A stretch of DNA of 64,000 bases from Ferrovibrio sp. (GCF_025869515.1 NZ_JAOZVR010000116.1:50121-114120); one strand, 5' to 3'. Counted from the stretch's first letter, positions 17,103-25,397 are shown. Made by a program: numbers and translations. Notes: a model not told the origin generated them from the letters alone.

Positions 17103-17387
17103 ATGCTCGCCAAGAAGCACCTGACCGCCGCCATGCTGGCCGGCTCGCTCGCCACCGCCCTCACCCTGATCGCCAGCCAGGCGCCGGCCCAGGATATGGC
17201 CAAGGAAAAGTGCTACGGCGTGGCGATGGCCGGCAAGAACGACTGCGCCGCCGGTCCTGGCACCACCTGCGCCGGCACCTCGAAGGTCGATTACCAGGGC
17301 AATGCCTTCAAGCTGGTGGCCAAGGGCACCTGCACCACGATGAAGACCCCGAAGGGCATGGGCTCGCTCGAGCCGATGAAGAGCTAA
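17103..17387 (+). CDS. bufA: DUF2282 bufferin-type precursor peptide
   Basis: A 94-aa exported small protein. Seen: a signal peptide ([20 protein letters not shown], cut expected after QAPAQ near residue 30), then a short core with four cysteines: Cys37 in EKCYGVA, Cys48 in GKNDCAAG, Cys56 in TTCAGTS and Cys77 in AKGTC. This is the DUF2282 pattern. Such proteins were recently recognised as bufferins, copper-binding RiPPs whose central cysteines are converted to thiooxazole-type heterocycles by a DUF692 enzyme with a DUF2063 partner. Both partners follow here. AGGAG lies 7 bases before the ATG. Family membership is clear; modification and metal binding are inferred. Confidence 0.88.
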   Translation: MLAKKHLTAAMLAGSLATALTLIASQAPAQDMAKEKCYGVAMAGKNDCAAGPGTTCAGTSKVDYQGNAFKLVAKGTCTTMKTPKGMGSLEPMKS

Positions 17388-17452
17388 GACGGTCCGGCGG
17401 ATGGCGGCCGCTCCTCGCCGGCATCCGCCCCTCTTTCTCTCTCTCCCACACC

Positions 17453-18310
17453 ATGACCGCCATGCTCCCTTCCGTTGCCGGCACCGCCTTCAAGCCCGCG
17501 CATTTCTCCGCCCTGCAGGCCGAGACGACGAAACCGGGCTTCATCGAGGTACATGCCGAGAATTACATGGGCGACGGCGGCCTGCCGCATGCGCAGCTGA
17601 CCGCCCTGCGGGCCGAGCATGCGCTGTCGCTGCATGGCGTCGGCCTGTCCATCGGCAGCGAAAGCCGCGATCTCGACCGCGACCACCTGCAGCGCCTGCG
17701 CAAGCTCTGCGACCGCTACCAGCCTGACAGCTTTTCCGAGCATCTCGCCTGGTCCAGCCATGGCGGCGTGTTTCTGAATGACCTGCTGCCGCTGCCCTAT
17801 ACCGACGCGACGCTGCTGCGCGTGATCGACCATGTGGCGCAGACGCAGGACATGCTCGGTCGCCGCATTCTGCTGGAAAACCCCGCCACCTACCTGCAGT
17901 TTGCCGCCAGCACGATCCCGGAAACCGAATTCCTTGGCGAAATCGCGGCGCGCACCGGCTGCGGCCTGCTGCTGGATGTCACCAATGTGCAGGTCGCCTG
18001 CACCAATCGCGACGAAGATCCGGCCGCCTATCTGACCCGTTTTCCCTTGCAGCATGTCGGCGAGATCCATTTGGCCGGCCATCATGCCGCGAAAGACCGC
18101 CACGGCATGCCGCTGCTGATCGACGACCATGGCAGCAGCGTGAGCGCGCGGGTCTGGCAGCTTTATGAATCCGTGATCGCCCGCATCGGCCCGCGGCCGA
18201 CCCTGGTGGAATGGGATACCGATGTGCCGGACTGGTCGGTGCTGGTGGCGGAAGCCACGAGGGCGCAGGCCATTCTGAATCGCGGCGCCGGCAAGGCCGA
18301 GGCGGCCTGA
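17453..18310 (+). CDS. bufB: DUF692 multinuclear iron enzyme (MbnB/BufB-like)
   Basis: A 285-aa TIM-barrel protein of the DUF692 family, which uses a di/tri-iron centre to oxidise cysteines in RiPP precursors. Seen, in order, the metal- and substrate-site segments: [82 protein letters not shown] and [11 protein letters not shown]. All conserved His, Glu and Asp positions I know for the family appear present. The ATG at 17453 has no obvious Shine-Dalgarno; a second ATG follows at 17462. It lies 65 bases after the precursor gene and one base before the DUF2063 gene. Confidence 0.88.
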   Translation: MTAMLPSVAGTAFKPAHFSALQAETTKPGFIEVHAENYMGDGGLPHAQLTALRAEHALSLHGVGLSIGSESRDLDRDHLQRLRKLCDRYQPDSFSEHLAWSSHGGVFLNDLLPLPYTDATLLRVIDHVAQTQDMLGRRILLENPATYLQFAASTIPETEFLGEIAARTGCGLLLDVTNVQVACTNRDEDPAAYLTRFPLQHVGEIHLAGHHAAKDRHGMPLLIDDHGSSVSARVWQLYESVIARIGPRPTLVEWDTDVPDWSVLVAEATRAQAILNRGAGKAEAA

Positions 18311-18311
18311 G

Positions 18312-19067
18312 ATGCAGGCCGCGTTCACCGCTGCCTTGCTGGATGCCGGCCACGCGCCGCCGCCCGGGCTGCACGCCGCCGACACCACCGAGCGTTTCGC
18401 CGTCTATCGCAACAATGTGGTGAGTGGCCTGATCCGCGCCCTGGCGTCCGGGTTTCCTGCGGTGGAGGCCATTGTCGGCGCCGAATTCTTCTCCGCGCTG
18501 GCCGCCTGCTTCGTGCGGGCGGCACCACCGACCTCGCCAGTGCTGCTCGACTATGGCGCCGCCCTGCCGGACTTCATCGCCGGCTTTGCCCCGGCCGCCG
18601 AATTGCCGTACCTGCCCGATGTGGCGCGGCTGGAACTGGCCTATACCCGTGCCTTCCATGCCGCCGATGCCGTGCCGCTGGCGACCGATACGCTGCGCCG
18701 CCTGCCCCCAGAACGCGTGGCCTCGCTGCGCCTGCAACTGCACCCCTCGCTGCAGATCCTGCGCGCGCGCCATCCCGTCGCCACCATCTGGGCGATGAAT
18801 ACCGGCCGCGCGCCACTGAACGAAATCGCCGACTGGTCGGCGCAGGATGTCCTGGTGCTGCGGCCGCAACTGGCCGTCGACGTGATCCCGCTGGCGCCCG
18901 GCGAAGCCACATTCCTCGAAACCCTGCAGGCCGGCGGCACACTGGGCGAGGCGGCGTCGACCGCGCTGGATGCCGCCGCCGCTTTCGGTCTCGGCCCGGC
19001 TCTGGCCGCGCTTTTCATCCGCGGCGCCGTGATCGCCGTTGAAACTTCCGAGCAGGACGAAGAATGA
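18312..19067 (+). CDS. bufC: DUF2063 partner protein of the DUF692 enzyme (BufC-like)
   Basis: A 251-aa protein with an N-terminal DUF2063 domain. Seen: ERFAVYRNNVVSGLIRALAS, GFPAVEAIVGAEFFSALAAC, LLDYGAALPDFIAGF and LPYLPDVARLELAYTRAFHA. The C-terminal half includes LRLQLHPSLQILRARHPVAT and the IPLAPGEATFLETLQAG region. In methanobactin and bufferin pathways this kind of protein pairs with the DUF692 enzyme and recruits the precursor peptide. One base separates it from bufB, and it overlaps the DoxX start by four bases, so the three are translationally coupled. Confidence 0.85.
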   Translation: MQAAFTAALLDAGHAPPPGLHAADTTERFAVYRNNVVSGLIRALASGFPAVEAIVGAEFFSALAACFVRAAPPTSPVLLDYGAALPDFIAGFAPAAELPYLPDVARLELAYTRAFHAADAVPLATDTLRRLPPERVASLRLQLHPSLQILRARHPVATIWAMNTGRAPLNEIADWSAQDVLVLRPQLAVDVIPLAPGEATFLETLQAGGTLGEAASTALDAAAAFGLGPALAALFIRGAVIAVETSEQDEE

Positions 19068-19552
19068 CCATGATGCAAGCTACCCCCATTCCGAGCGTTC
19101 CCCCTGGCAGTCTGATTGTCCGGCTGCGGCTGTTCATTGGCGCGATGGACGCGATTCCGCACAGCCTGATCGCACTCGCCGCCCGTATCTTTCCCGCTGC
19201 GATCTTCTGGCAGTCGGGCCAGACCAAGCTGGACGGCTGGCATGTATCGGACTCTGCGATTGCGCTGTTTCGCGACGAATACCGGCTGCCGCTGATCGAC
19301 CCGGTGATCGCCGCGCATCTGGCCACGCTGGGCGAGCATCTCTTCCCGCTCCTGCTCGTCATGGGCTTTGCCAGCCGCTTCGCCGCACTGGCCCTGTTCG
19401 GCATGACCGCCGTGATCCAGATTTTCGTCTATCCGGATGCCTGGCCGACCCATGGCATATGGGCCGTCAGTCTCCTGATTATTATCGCGCGCGGCCCGGG
19501 CATCTTAGCGGTCGATCACCTGCTTGCCCGGCAGTGGCCGGCCGGCAGGTGA
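19064..19552 (+). CDS. DoxX family membrane protein of the bufferin-type operon
   Basis: A 162-aa membrane protein with four hydrophobic helices. Seen: LIALAARIFPAAIFWQSGQT with the DoxX-type first helix, FRDEYRLPLIDPVIAAHLAT, LGEHLFPLLLVMGFASRFAA and WAVSLLIIIARGPGILAVDH. DoxX genes are the usual fourth member of DUF2282/DUF692/DUF2063 operons, where they may help handle reducing equivalents at the membrane; that role is unproven. ATGA overlap with bufC. No clear terminator follows. Confidence 0.83.
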   Translation: MTMMQATPIPSVPPGSLIVRLRLFIGAMDAIPHSLIALAARIFPAAIFWQSGQTKLDGWHVSDSAIALFRDEYRLPLIDPVIAAHLATLGEHLFPLLLVMGFASRFAALALFGMTAVIQIFVYPDAWPTHGIWAVSLLIIIARGPGILAVDHLLARQWPAGR

Positions 19553-19641
19553 TGCCGATTTGCCACGGCCGTTTGACTCCGCCGCTTTTTCACAACGCGC
19601 GGGCCCAAGCCGGATTGCGCTCAAGGATGGCTTGAGGCGTA

Positions 19642-20163
19642 ATGCGGTCAGCAATGACCGTCTCTCCCTTGCCTGCCGACGCACATCCCCTGATCCGTCA
19701 GGGCTACGACTATTGGCAGCAAGTGCATCCGCCCGGCGAGGGTCTGCTGCCCGGCCGCCAGCATGTCGAGCCGACCGTCATCCCCAAGCTGCTGTCGCAT
19801 ATCTGGATGGTGGATGTGCAGCAGCCCGAACAGGACAGCGACAGCCTGCGCTTCCGCTATCGCCTGCTTGGCACGGCAGTCCGCCGCATAACACCCAGCG
19901 GTGAAACCGTAGTCGGCCGCTGGCTCGACGAGGTCGATCCCGATTTCACCACCTCGGGCCGTGCCGCCGCCTTTATCGAACCGGTGCACAGTCGGCAGCC
20001 CTGCTATCGTCGCGGCCAGCCGATGTTTCCGACCGGCCTCGATCATCTGACGATCGAACGGCTGTTCCTGCCTCTGGCAGCCGATGGCCGCAAGGTCGAT
20101 ATGCTGTTCTGCATTTCGCTGTTCCTCTCGGCCAGCCATGCGCTGATGGATCCCGGCGAATGA
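19642..20163 (+). CDS. PAS_5 domain protein (first of a tandem pair)
   Basis: A 173-aa protein made of a single PAS_5-type domain with no effector domain attached. Seen: ADAHPLIRQGYDYWQQVHPP, LLPGRQHVEPTVIPKLLSHI, WMVDVQQPEQDSDSLRFRYR, LLGTAVRRITPSGETVVGRW and the closing ERLFLPLAADGRKVDMLF. These sensor-only proteins are common in Rhodospirillales and bind unknown ligands. GAGG lies before the ATG at 19642. It overlaps the next gene, its paralogue, by four bases. Confidence 0.8.
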   Translation: MRSAMTVSPLPADAHPLIRQGYDYWQQVHPPGEGLLPGRQHVEPTVIPKLLSHIWMVDVQQPEQDSDSLRFRYRLLGTAVRRITPSGETVVGRWLDEVDPDFTTSGRAAAFIEPVHSRQPCYRRGQPMFPTGLDHLTIERLFLPLAADGRKVDMLFCISLFLSASHALMDPGE

Positions 20164-20666
20164 CTGCCACTTTCACCCTGCCGCCCGATGCCCATCCAGT
20201 GATGCAGCAGGGCCTTACCTACTGGCGCGCGGCGAAACCAGGCGAAGATCTGCTGCCTGGTCGTCAACATATCGACCCGCTCGGCATGCCGGCGCTGCTG
20301 CCCTATGCCTGGCTGCTCGAAGTGCATCCGCCGGAAGGCGCCATCGGCATTCCGCGGTTCCGCTTCCGGCTGGTCGGCAGCCATGTCGATCTCGGCTTCG
20401 ACGGGCCGGCGACCGGCAGCTGGCTGCATGATATGGAGCCGGGTTTCGATACGGTGAGCGGACGCTCGCGCAGTTTCGTCGATGCCGCAACCAATGCACA
20501 GATCAGCCATCGGCGTGGCCCGCCGCGCTTTAACATGAATGCCGATGCGGCCGAACTCGAACGCCTGATGCTGCCGCTGGCCAGCAACGGGCATAATGTC
20601 GACATGCTGCTCGGCTTCACCGTCTTCTACGACGGCATCGGCAGCGTATTGCGCAGCAATCTGTAA
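20160..20666 (+). CDS. PAS_5 domain protein (second of a tandem pair)
   Basis: A 168-aa paralogue of the preceding gene. Matching segments: PDAHPVMQQGLTYWRAAKPG, LLPGRQHIDPLGMPALLPYA, WLLEVHPPEGAIGIPRFRFR, LVGSHVDLGFDGPATGSWLH and LERLMLPLASNGHNVDMLLG. The two evidently arose by tandem duplication and are translationally coupled (ATGA). A third relative lies at 48976-49473. Function unknown; a signalling input by ligand binding is the usual guess. Confidence 0.8.
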   Translation: MTATFTLPPDAHPVMQQGLTYWRAAKPGEDLLPGRQHIDPLGMPALLPYAWLLEVHPPEGAIGIPRFRFRLVGSHVDLGFDGPATGSWLHDMEPGFDTVSGRSRSFVDAATNAQISHRRGPPRFNMNADAAELERLMLPLASNGHNVDMLLGFTVFYDGIGSVLRSNL

Positions 20667-20669
20667 ACT

Positions 20670-21536
20670 TCAGCGCACCCGCTCGATATCGGGCAGGTAC
20701 TGCGGCGCACGCAGCAGGTCCTGGATCGCCTCGAGCCGCATTTCCGGCGCCTTGCTTTCGCGCGCATCGCGCAGGGCTGTATAGGTGGCCGACATCGCGA
20801 ACAGCAGAGCCTTTTTGGGTGTGCGGCCCTTCAGCAGGCGGGTGAGGAACAGTGCGGCGAACAGGTCGCCGGCGCCCTTGGGCAGATCCTCGCCCAGATC
20901 GGGCACCGCGCAAAGCCAGGCGCCCTCGCCATTGACCAGCAGGGCTTCCAGCACATTCTGGCCCTGATGCTGGCCGCCGTCCTGACGCTTCAGCGTGGTG
21001 GCCACCACCATCGCCGGGCCCTTGGCACGCAGCGCGTCGCAGGCGGCCAGCGCCTGCGGCAGCGTCTCGATCCTGCCGCCGGTGAGATATTCCAGTTCGA
21101 AGCCGTTCGGCGTAGCGATGTCGGCGGCGGGAAACAGATGGTCGCGGATATAGGCCGGCAGCGCGGGATCGACATAAAGCCCGCTGTCGCTGTCGCCCAT
21201 CACGGGGTCGCAGAGGAAGATCGCCTTCGGATTGGCTGCCTTCACTGCCAGCGCGGCACGGCCGGCGGCTTCCGCGGTGCGCGGATTGCCGAGCCAGCCG
21301 AGCAGCACGGCATCGATCTGGTTCCATTCCGGCCGCGTCTGTAACGCGGCGATCCAGGCATCCATTTCCTCGGGTGCGGTGGGGCGATGCGCCGGTGGTC
21401 CGTAGGAGGGGTTGAAGGCCAGCAGGCCGGTCGGCACTGGCCAGACCTCGATACCATTGCGCTGCAGGGGGAAGACAGCGGCATTGTTGCCGACATGGCC
21501 GTAGATCACCTGGCTCTGGATGCTGAGCACGCGCAT
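20670..21536 (-). CDS. pdxY: Pyridoxal kinase
   Basis: Phosphorylates pyridoxal in the vitamin B6 salvage pathway. It is 288 aa, the normal PdxY length. Seen: RVLSIQSQVIYGHVGNNAAV (pyridoxal site), FPLQRNGIEVWPVPTGLLAF, NP-type segment FNPSYGPPAHRP, DPVMGDSDSGLYV, PNGFELEYLTG, and the anion hole and catalytic Asp in LPKGAGDLFAALFLTRLLKG. The ATG at 21536 gives the family-standard start. It diverges from the CoA-ester lyase gene and converges with the PAS_5 pair. Confidence 0.92.
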   Translation of the reverse strand: MRVLSIQSQVIYGHVGNNAAVFPLQRNGIEVWPVPTGLLAFNPSYGPPAHRPTAPEEMDAWIAALQTRPEWNQIDAVLLGWLGNPRTAEAAGRAALAVKAANPKAIFLCDPVMGDSDSGLYVDPALPAYIRDHLFPAADIATPNGFELEYLTGGRIETLPQALAACDALRAKGPAMVVATTLKRQDGGQHQGQNVLEALLVNGEGAWLCAVPDLGEDLPKGAGDLFAALFLTRLLKGRTPKKALLFAMSATYTALRDARESKAPEMRLEAIQDLLRAPQYLPDIERVR

Positions 21537-21669
21537 GGGCGGGAAATCCTGCAGTCGTTGGAATACAGACAAACGGATGACGCCACGGAACCTTGCCACG
21601 CCTAAGTCGGCGTTTATAGTGGCCCAATTCAAACTTATTGCACCGCAACAATTCGACGAGGCATTCCGC

Positions 21670-22542
21670 ATGGCCGCTTCCGCCCGCCCCCGCCGCAGCG
21701 TGCTTTACATGCCCGGCTCCAATGCCCGGGCACTGGACAAAGCCAAGACGCTCGCCGCCGATGCCCTGATCCTCGATCTGGAAGATGCGGTGGCGCCGGA
21801 GCAGAAGGCGATGGCGCGCGAGCAGGTCTGCGCGGCCGTCGCCGCCGGCGGCTATGGCGCCCGGGAGCTGATCATCCGCAGCAACGGCCTCGACACGCCC
21901 TGGGGCAGGGACGACATTATCGCCGCCGCCGGGGCCGTGCCCGATGCCATCCTGCTGCCCAAGGTGGAAAGTGCCGCCCAGGTACAGGCTGCCGAAGCCC
22001 TGCTGCAGCAGCATGGCCAGGATAAAACCGCGATCTGGTGCATGATGGAGACCCCAAAGGGCATCCTGCGCGCCGAAGAGATCGCCGCCGCCTCGCCGCG
22101 GCTGGCGGCGCTGGTGATGGGCACCTCCGACCTGGTCAAGGATCTGAATGCCCAGCACACGCCTTTGCGCCTGCCGGTGATCACCGCGCTGGGTCTGTGC
22201 CTGCTGGCGGCGCGCGCTTACGGTTTGGCAATCCTCGATGGTGTCTATCTCGATCTGGACGACGACGCCGGTTTCGAGGCCGCCTGCCGGCAGGGCCTGG
22301 AATTCGGCTTCGACGGCAAGACGCTGATTCATCCCAAGACGCTGGGCGCCGCGAACCGCGTATTCGCCCCAACCGAGGCGCAGGTGGCCTGGGCGCACAA
22401 GATCATCGCCGCTTTCGAGGCGGCAGCGAAGGAAGGCAAGGGCGTGGTGCTGGTGGATGGCAAGCTGATCGAGAACCTGCATGTCGAGCAGGCGAAGAAG
22501 CTGGCCGCCCTGGCTGAGGCGATTGCGAAACTGCAGGCATAA
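21670..22542 (+). CDS. HpcH/HpaI-family CoA-ester lyase (malyl/beta-methylmalyl-CoA lyase-like)
   Basis: A 290-aa TIM-barrel lyase of the CitE/malyl-CoA lyase family. Seen: RRSVLYMPGSNARALDKAKT, the Mg2+ and CoA site ALILDLEDAVAPEQKAMARE, IRSNGLDTPWGRDDI, LLPKVESAAQV, METPKGILRAEEI, MGTSDLVKDLNAQHTP and FDGKTLIHPKTLGAANRVFA. The mesaconyl-CoA hydratase-like gene immediately downstream supports the beta-methylmalyl-CoA/malyl-CoA activity of the ethylmalonyl-CoA pathway. A citrate-lyase-like or citramalyl-CoA activity cannot be excluded. Confidence 0.87.
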   Translation: MAASARPRRSVLYMPGSNARALDKAKTLAADALILDLEDAVAPEQKAMAREQVCAAVAAGGYGARELIIRSNGLDTPWGRDDIIAAAGAVPDAILLPKVESAAQVQAAEALLQQHGQDKTAIWCMMETPKGILRAEEIAAASPRLAALVMGTSDLVKDLNAQHTPLRLPVITALGLCLLAARAYGLAILDGVYLDLDDDAGFEAACRQGLEFGFDGKTLIHPKTLGAANRVFAPTEAQVAWAHKIIAAFEAAAKEGKGVVLVDGKLIENLHVEQAKKLAALAEAIAKLQA

Positions 22543-22543
22543 T

Positions 22544-22622
22544 CGTCACCCCGGACTTGATCCGGGGTCCCATTTGTTTCGGTGACAGAAAAATGGGATT
22601 CCCGCTTTCGCGGGAATGACGA
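22544..22622. repeat. Palindromic intergenic repeat, compound form
   Basis: Successive palindromes: CCCCGGACTTGATCCGGGG, an inner pair CCCATTT/AAATGGG, and ATTCCCGCTTTCGCGGGAAT, with GTCA on the left and TGAC on the right. It is the same family as at 13344-13416. It lies in the 105-base gap between the lyase and hydratase genes and may act as an mRNA stabiliser or weak terminator. Confidence 0.85.
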
Positions 22623-22647
22623 CAGGAAAAAACAGGAAAGCGGAACG

Positions 22648-23718
22648 ATGAGCGACAAGACCAATCCGGGCAACTTCTTCGAGGATTTCAAGCTCGACCA
22701 GGAAATCCGCCATGCCACGCCGCGCACGGTTACGGCCGGCGATGTCGCGCTCTATACCGCGCTGTATGGCCCGCGCTTTCCCGTGCAGTCGGCCGACAGT
22801 TTCGCCCGCCGGCTCGGCCTGCGCGCCGCCCCGGTCGACGACCTGCTCGCCTTCCATGTCGTGTTCGGCAAGACCGTGCCGGAAATTTCGCTGAATGCGG
22901 TGGCCAATCTCGGTTACGCCGAATGCCGCTGGCTCGCACCGGTTTTCACCGGTGACAGCATCCATACGGTCTCGCGCGTGATCGGCCTGAAGGAGAATTC
23001 GAACAAGAAGACCGGCGTCGTCTATGTGCGCAGCCAGGGCTACAAGGACGGCGACGAGCTGGTGCTGGATTACGTGCGCTGGGTGATGGTGAAAAAGCGC
23101 GACGAAAGTGCGGTTATCGCCGAGGAACGCGTGCCGCGGCTGAGCGATCATGTCGCGCCTGAGCAGCTGCGCCTCCCGACCGGCCTGAACTTCGCGCATT
23201 ACGACTGGGTGCTGGCCGGCAGCCGCCATGGCTGGGAGGATTACGAGCCCGGCGAGAAAATCGACCATGTCGACGGCATGACCATCGAGGAAGCCGAGCA
23301 CATGCTGGCGACCCGGCTGTACCAGAACACCGCCAAGGTGCATTTCGACCAGCATCGCCAGGGACAGGACAAACTCGGCCGCCGCCTGATCTATGGCGGC
23401 CACATCATCAGTCTGGCGCGGGCGCTCAGCTTCAATGGCCTGGGCAACGCCGCCTTCGTCGTCGCCATCAATGGCGGACGACATGTCAACCCCACCGTCG
23501 CCGGCAACACCATCTATGCCTGGTCGCAGGTACTGGATAAGGCCGAGCTGGAGGGCCGCACCGATGTCGCCGCCCTGCGCCTCCGCACCCTCGCGGTGAA
23601 GGACCAGCCGGCCGCGAACTTCCCGGACAAGGACCCCGCCGGCAAATACCCCGACAGCGTGGTGCTCGACCTGGATTATTGGGTGCTGATGCCGCGACGG
23701 GAAAAGCGGCGCCGGTAG
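22648..23718 (+). CDS. mch: MaoC-type hydratase, probably mesaconyl-CoA (2-methylfumaryl-CoA) hydratase
   Basis: A 356-aa protein with two hot-dog domains. Seen: NPGNFFEDFKLDQEIRHATP, RTVTAGDVALYTALYGPRFP, FHVVFGKTVPEISLNAVANL and GYAECRWLAPVFTGDSIHTV. In the second half: AEHMLATRLYQNTAKVHFDQ, GRRLIYGGHIISLARALSFN and GGRHVNPTVAGNTIYAWSQV. Size and domain order match mesaconyl-CoA hydratase of the ethylmalonyl-CoA pathway, which interconverts mesaconyl-CoA and beta-methylmalyl-CoA, the substrate of the neighbouring lyase. The ATG at 22648 is preferred; codons upstream belong to the palindromic repeat. Confidence 0.85.
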   Translation: MSDKTNPGNFFEDFKLDQEIRHATPRTVTAGDVALYTALYGPRFPVQSADSFARRLGLRAAPVDDLLAFHVVFGKTVPEISLNAVANLGYAECRWLAPVFTGDSIHTVSRVIGLKENSNKKTGVVYVRSQGYKDGDELVLDYVRWVMVKKRDESAVIAEERVPRLSDHVAPEQLRLPTGLNFAHYDWVLAGSRHGWEDYEPGEKIDHVDGMTIEEAEHMLATRLYQNTAKVHFDQHRQGQDKLGRRLIYGGHIISLARALSFNGLGNAAFVVAINGGRHVNPTVAGNTIYAWSQVLDKAELEGRTDVAALRLRTLAVKDQPAANFPDKDPAGKYPDSVVLDLDYWVLMPRREKRRR

Positions 23719-23745
23719 ATTAAAAAATAGGCAAAAGCACAGCAT

Positions 23746-23765
23746 TTCAGCATAAATATGCTGAA
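23746..23765. other. Perfect 20-bp palindrome after mch, before amt
   Basis: TTCAGCATA-AA-TATGCTGAA, with 9-bp arms, in an AT-rich stretch 28 bases after the mch stop. It could be an operator for the amt promoter about 70 bases downstream or a weak transcript-end hairpin (no clear T tract). It does not match the usual NtrC site. Confidence 0.6.
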
Positions 23766-23833
23766 TTTGATGGCAATCGCTGCGCCTTAACTGCCCGTCC
23801 TGATCTTTTCCAGCATTTCCCATGCCGGTCGTT

Positions 23834-23849
23834 TGGCATGCCTCGTGCT
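23834..23849 (+). promoter_or_regulatory. Sigma54-like promoter of amt
   Basis: TTGGCATGCCTCGTGCT has the invariant GG (23835-23836) and GC (23847-23848) exactly ten bases apart, and TTGGCA/GTGCT resemble the -24 and -12 consensus. It lies about 80 bases before the amt start, as expected for an NtrC-controlled ammonium transporter. Confidence 0.55.
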
Positions 23850-23929
23850 TGGGCATTCTGCCTATTTTGCCGGCGTTTCGCCCGCCGGCAGGATGGGCCT
23901 AACAAACGTTCAACAGGGTGGGATTCCAA

Positions 23930-25246
23930 ATGATCGCCTTCGCTCTGCGCCGCCTCACGGCGCCGGCAGTCTTGCTGTCTGCCTTTTGCCTGCCGCTTGC
24001 CGCTTTCGCGGCGGAGGACAAGCCGCTGGATGCGGCCAACACCGCCTGGATTCTGACTGCCACCGCGCTGGTGCTGTTCATGACCCTGCCCGGCCTGGCG
24101 CTGTTCTATGCCGGACTCGTACGGTCGCGGAATGCGCTCAGCGTGGTGATGCACTGCGTGCTGATCGCCGTGCTGGTTTCGCTGCTCTGGCTGATCGCCG
24201 GCTACAGCCTCGCCTTCACCGATGGCGGCAGCAGCCAGAACTGGATCGGCAGCTTCGACCGCGCTTTCATGGCCGGCGTGACTGCCGAGACGCTGAAGGA
24301 CGGCCTGCCCGAAACCGTCTTCTTCATGTTCCAGATGACCTTTGCCATCATCACCCCGGCACTGATCGTCGGCGCCTGGCCCGAACGCATCCGTTTCTCG
24401 GCCGTGGTGCTGTTCACCGGCCTGTGGCTGTTCCTGGTCTACGTGCCGGTCTGTCACTGGATCTGGGGCGGCGGCTGGCTGTCCGATCACGGCGTGATCG
24501 ATTTCGCCGGCGGTCTGGTGGTGCATGTCACTGCCGGCATGGCCGCGATCGTGGCCGCGCTGATGGTGGGCAGGCGCCGCGACTTCCCGCATGAACCGCT
24601 GCTGCCGCACAGCCCGGGCATGACCGCCACGGGCGCCGGCATGCTGTGGGTCGGCTGGTACGGCTTCAATGCCGGTTCGGCGCTGGCCGCCAATGGCTCG
24701 GCCGGCATGGCGATGATGGTGACGCATATCGCGGCCGCCACCGGCGCGCTGACCTGGATGGCGATCGAATGGCTGCGCTATGGCCGGCCCTCGCTGGTCG
24801 GCATCGTCACCGGGCTGATCGCCGGCCTGGCCACCATCACCCCGGCCGCCGGCGTGGCCGGCCCGGGCGGCGCAGTGCTGATCGGCCTGTGCGGCGGCAG
24901 CATTTGTTTCACCGTGACCAACCTGCTCAAGCAGCGCCTGAAACTCGATGACTCGCTGGATGTCTTCGCCGTGCACGGCGTCGGCGGCGCGCTCGGCATC
25001 CTGCTCGTCGCCATTGTCGGCCAGCCCGGCTTCGGCGGCACCGGCTTTGCCGAGGGCGTCACGGCGCTGATGCAGTTCAAGGCGCAGCTACTTGGCCTCG
25101 GCGTCACCGCCCTGTGGTCGGGCCTGGTCTCCTGGGGTATCTTCGCGATGCTGAAAGCCAGCGGGAACCTGCGGGTCAGCGAGGAAGACGAGTCCGACGG
25201 CCTGGATATCACCACCCATGGCGAGCGCGCCTACGATCTGCGCTGA
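23930..25246 (+). CDS. amt: Ammonium transporter
   Basis: A 438-aa Amt/Rh-family channel for NH4+/NH3 uptake. Seen: a cleavable-type N-terminus ending PLAAFAAEDKPLDAANTAWI, the first helices ALVLFMTLPGLALFYAGLVR, NYA-equivalent block FFMFQMTFAIITPALIVGAW, the conserved Asp and pore His in VIDFAGGLVVHVTAG, GWYGFNAGSALAANGSAG, and the second pore His in VFAVHGVGGALGILL. It has about 11 membrane segments. No glnK accompanies it. The ATG at 23930 has GGGTGGGA upstream. A sigma54-like promoter suggests nitrogen control. Confidence 0.94.
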   Translation: MIAFALRRLTAPAVLLSAFCLPLAAFAAEDKPLDAANTAWILTATALVLFMTLPGLALFYAGLVRSRNALSVVMHCVLIAVLVSLLWLIAGYSLAFTDGGSSQNWIGSFDRAFMAGVTAETLKDGLPETVFFMFQMTFAIITPALIVGAWPERIRFSAVVLFTGLWLFLVYVPVCHWIWGGGWLSDHGVIDFAGGLVVHVTAGMAAIVAALMVGRRRDFPHEPLLPHSPGMTATGAGMLWVGWYGFNAGSALAANGSAGMAMMVTHIAAATGALTWMAIEWLRYGRPSLVGIVTGLIAGLATITPAAGVAGPGGAVLIGLCGGSICFTVTNLLKQRLKLDDSLDVFAVHGVGGALGILLVAIVGQPGFGGTGFAEGVTALMQFKAQLLGLGVTALWSGLVSWGIFAMLKASGNLRVSEEDESDGLDITTHGERAYDLR

Positions 25247-25262
25247 GCCTTGCAATCGCGAT

Positions 25263-25292
25263 ATGGCCGGGCCGGCTTCAGGGCCCGGCCAT
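25263..25292 (+). terminator. Hairpin after amt, without T tract
   Basis: Perfect 11-bp arms ATGGCCGGGCC and GGCCCGGCCAT flank an 8-base loop, 17 bases after the amt stop. No run of T follows, so it may be a 3'-end stabiliser or an inefficient terminator. Confidence 0.55.
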
Positions 25293-25397
25293 GTTGCGAC
25301 AGACTCGCAATTCCAGCCCCGCGAGCATGCAGCGCGTCCCCGGCAATTTCCCTTGCCGGGATGGGGTTTAGGCGACTAAAAACAAGATCACCAATGA

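Noticed and set aside
22582..22647. N-terminal extension of the mesaconyl-CoA hydratase
   Set aside because: It translates the palindromic repeat (SRFRGNDD), which is not part of the family; the ATG at 22648 fits.
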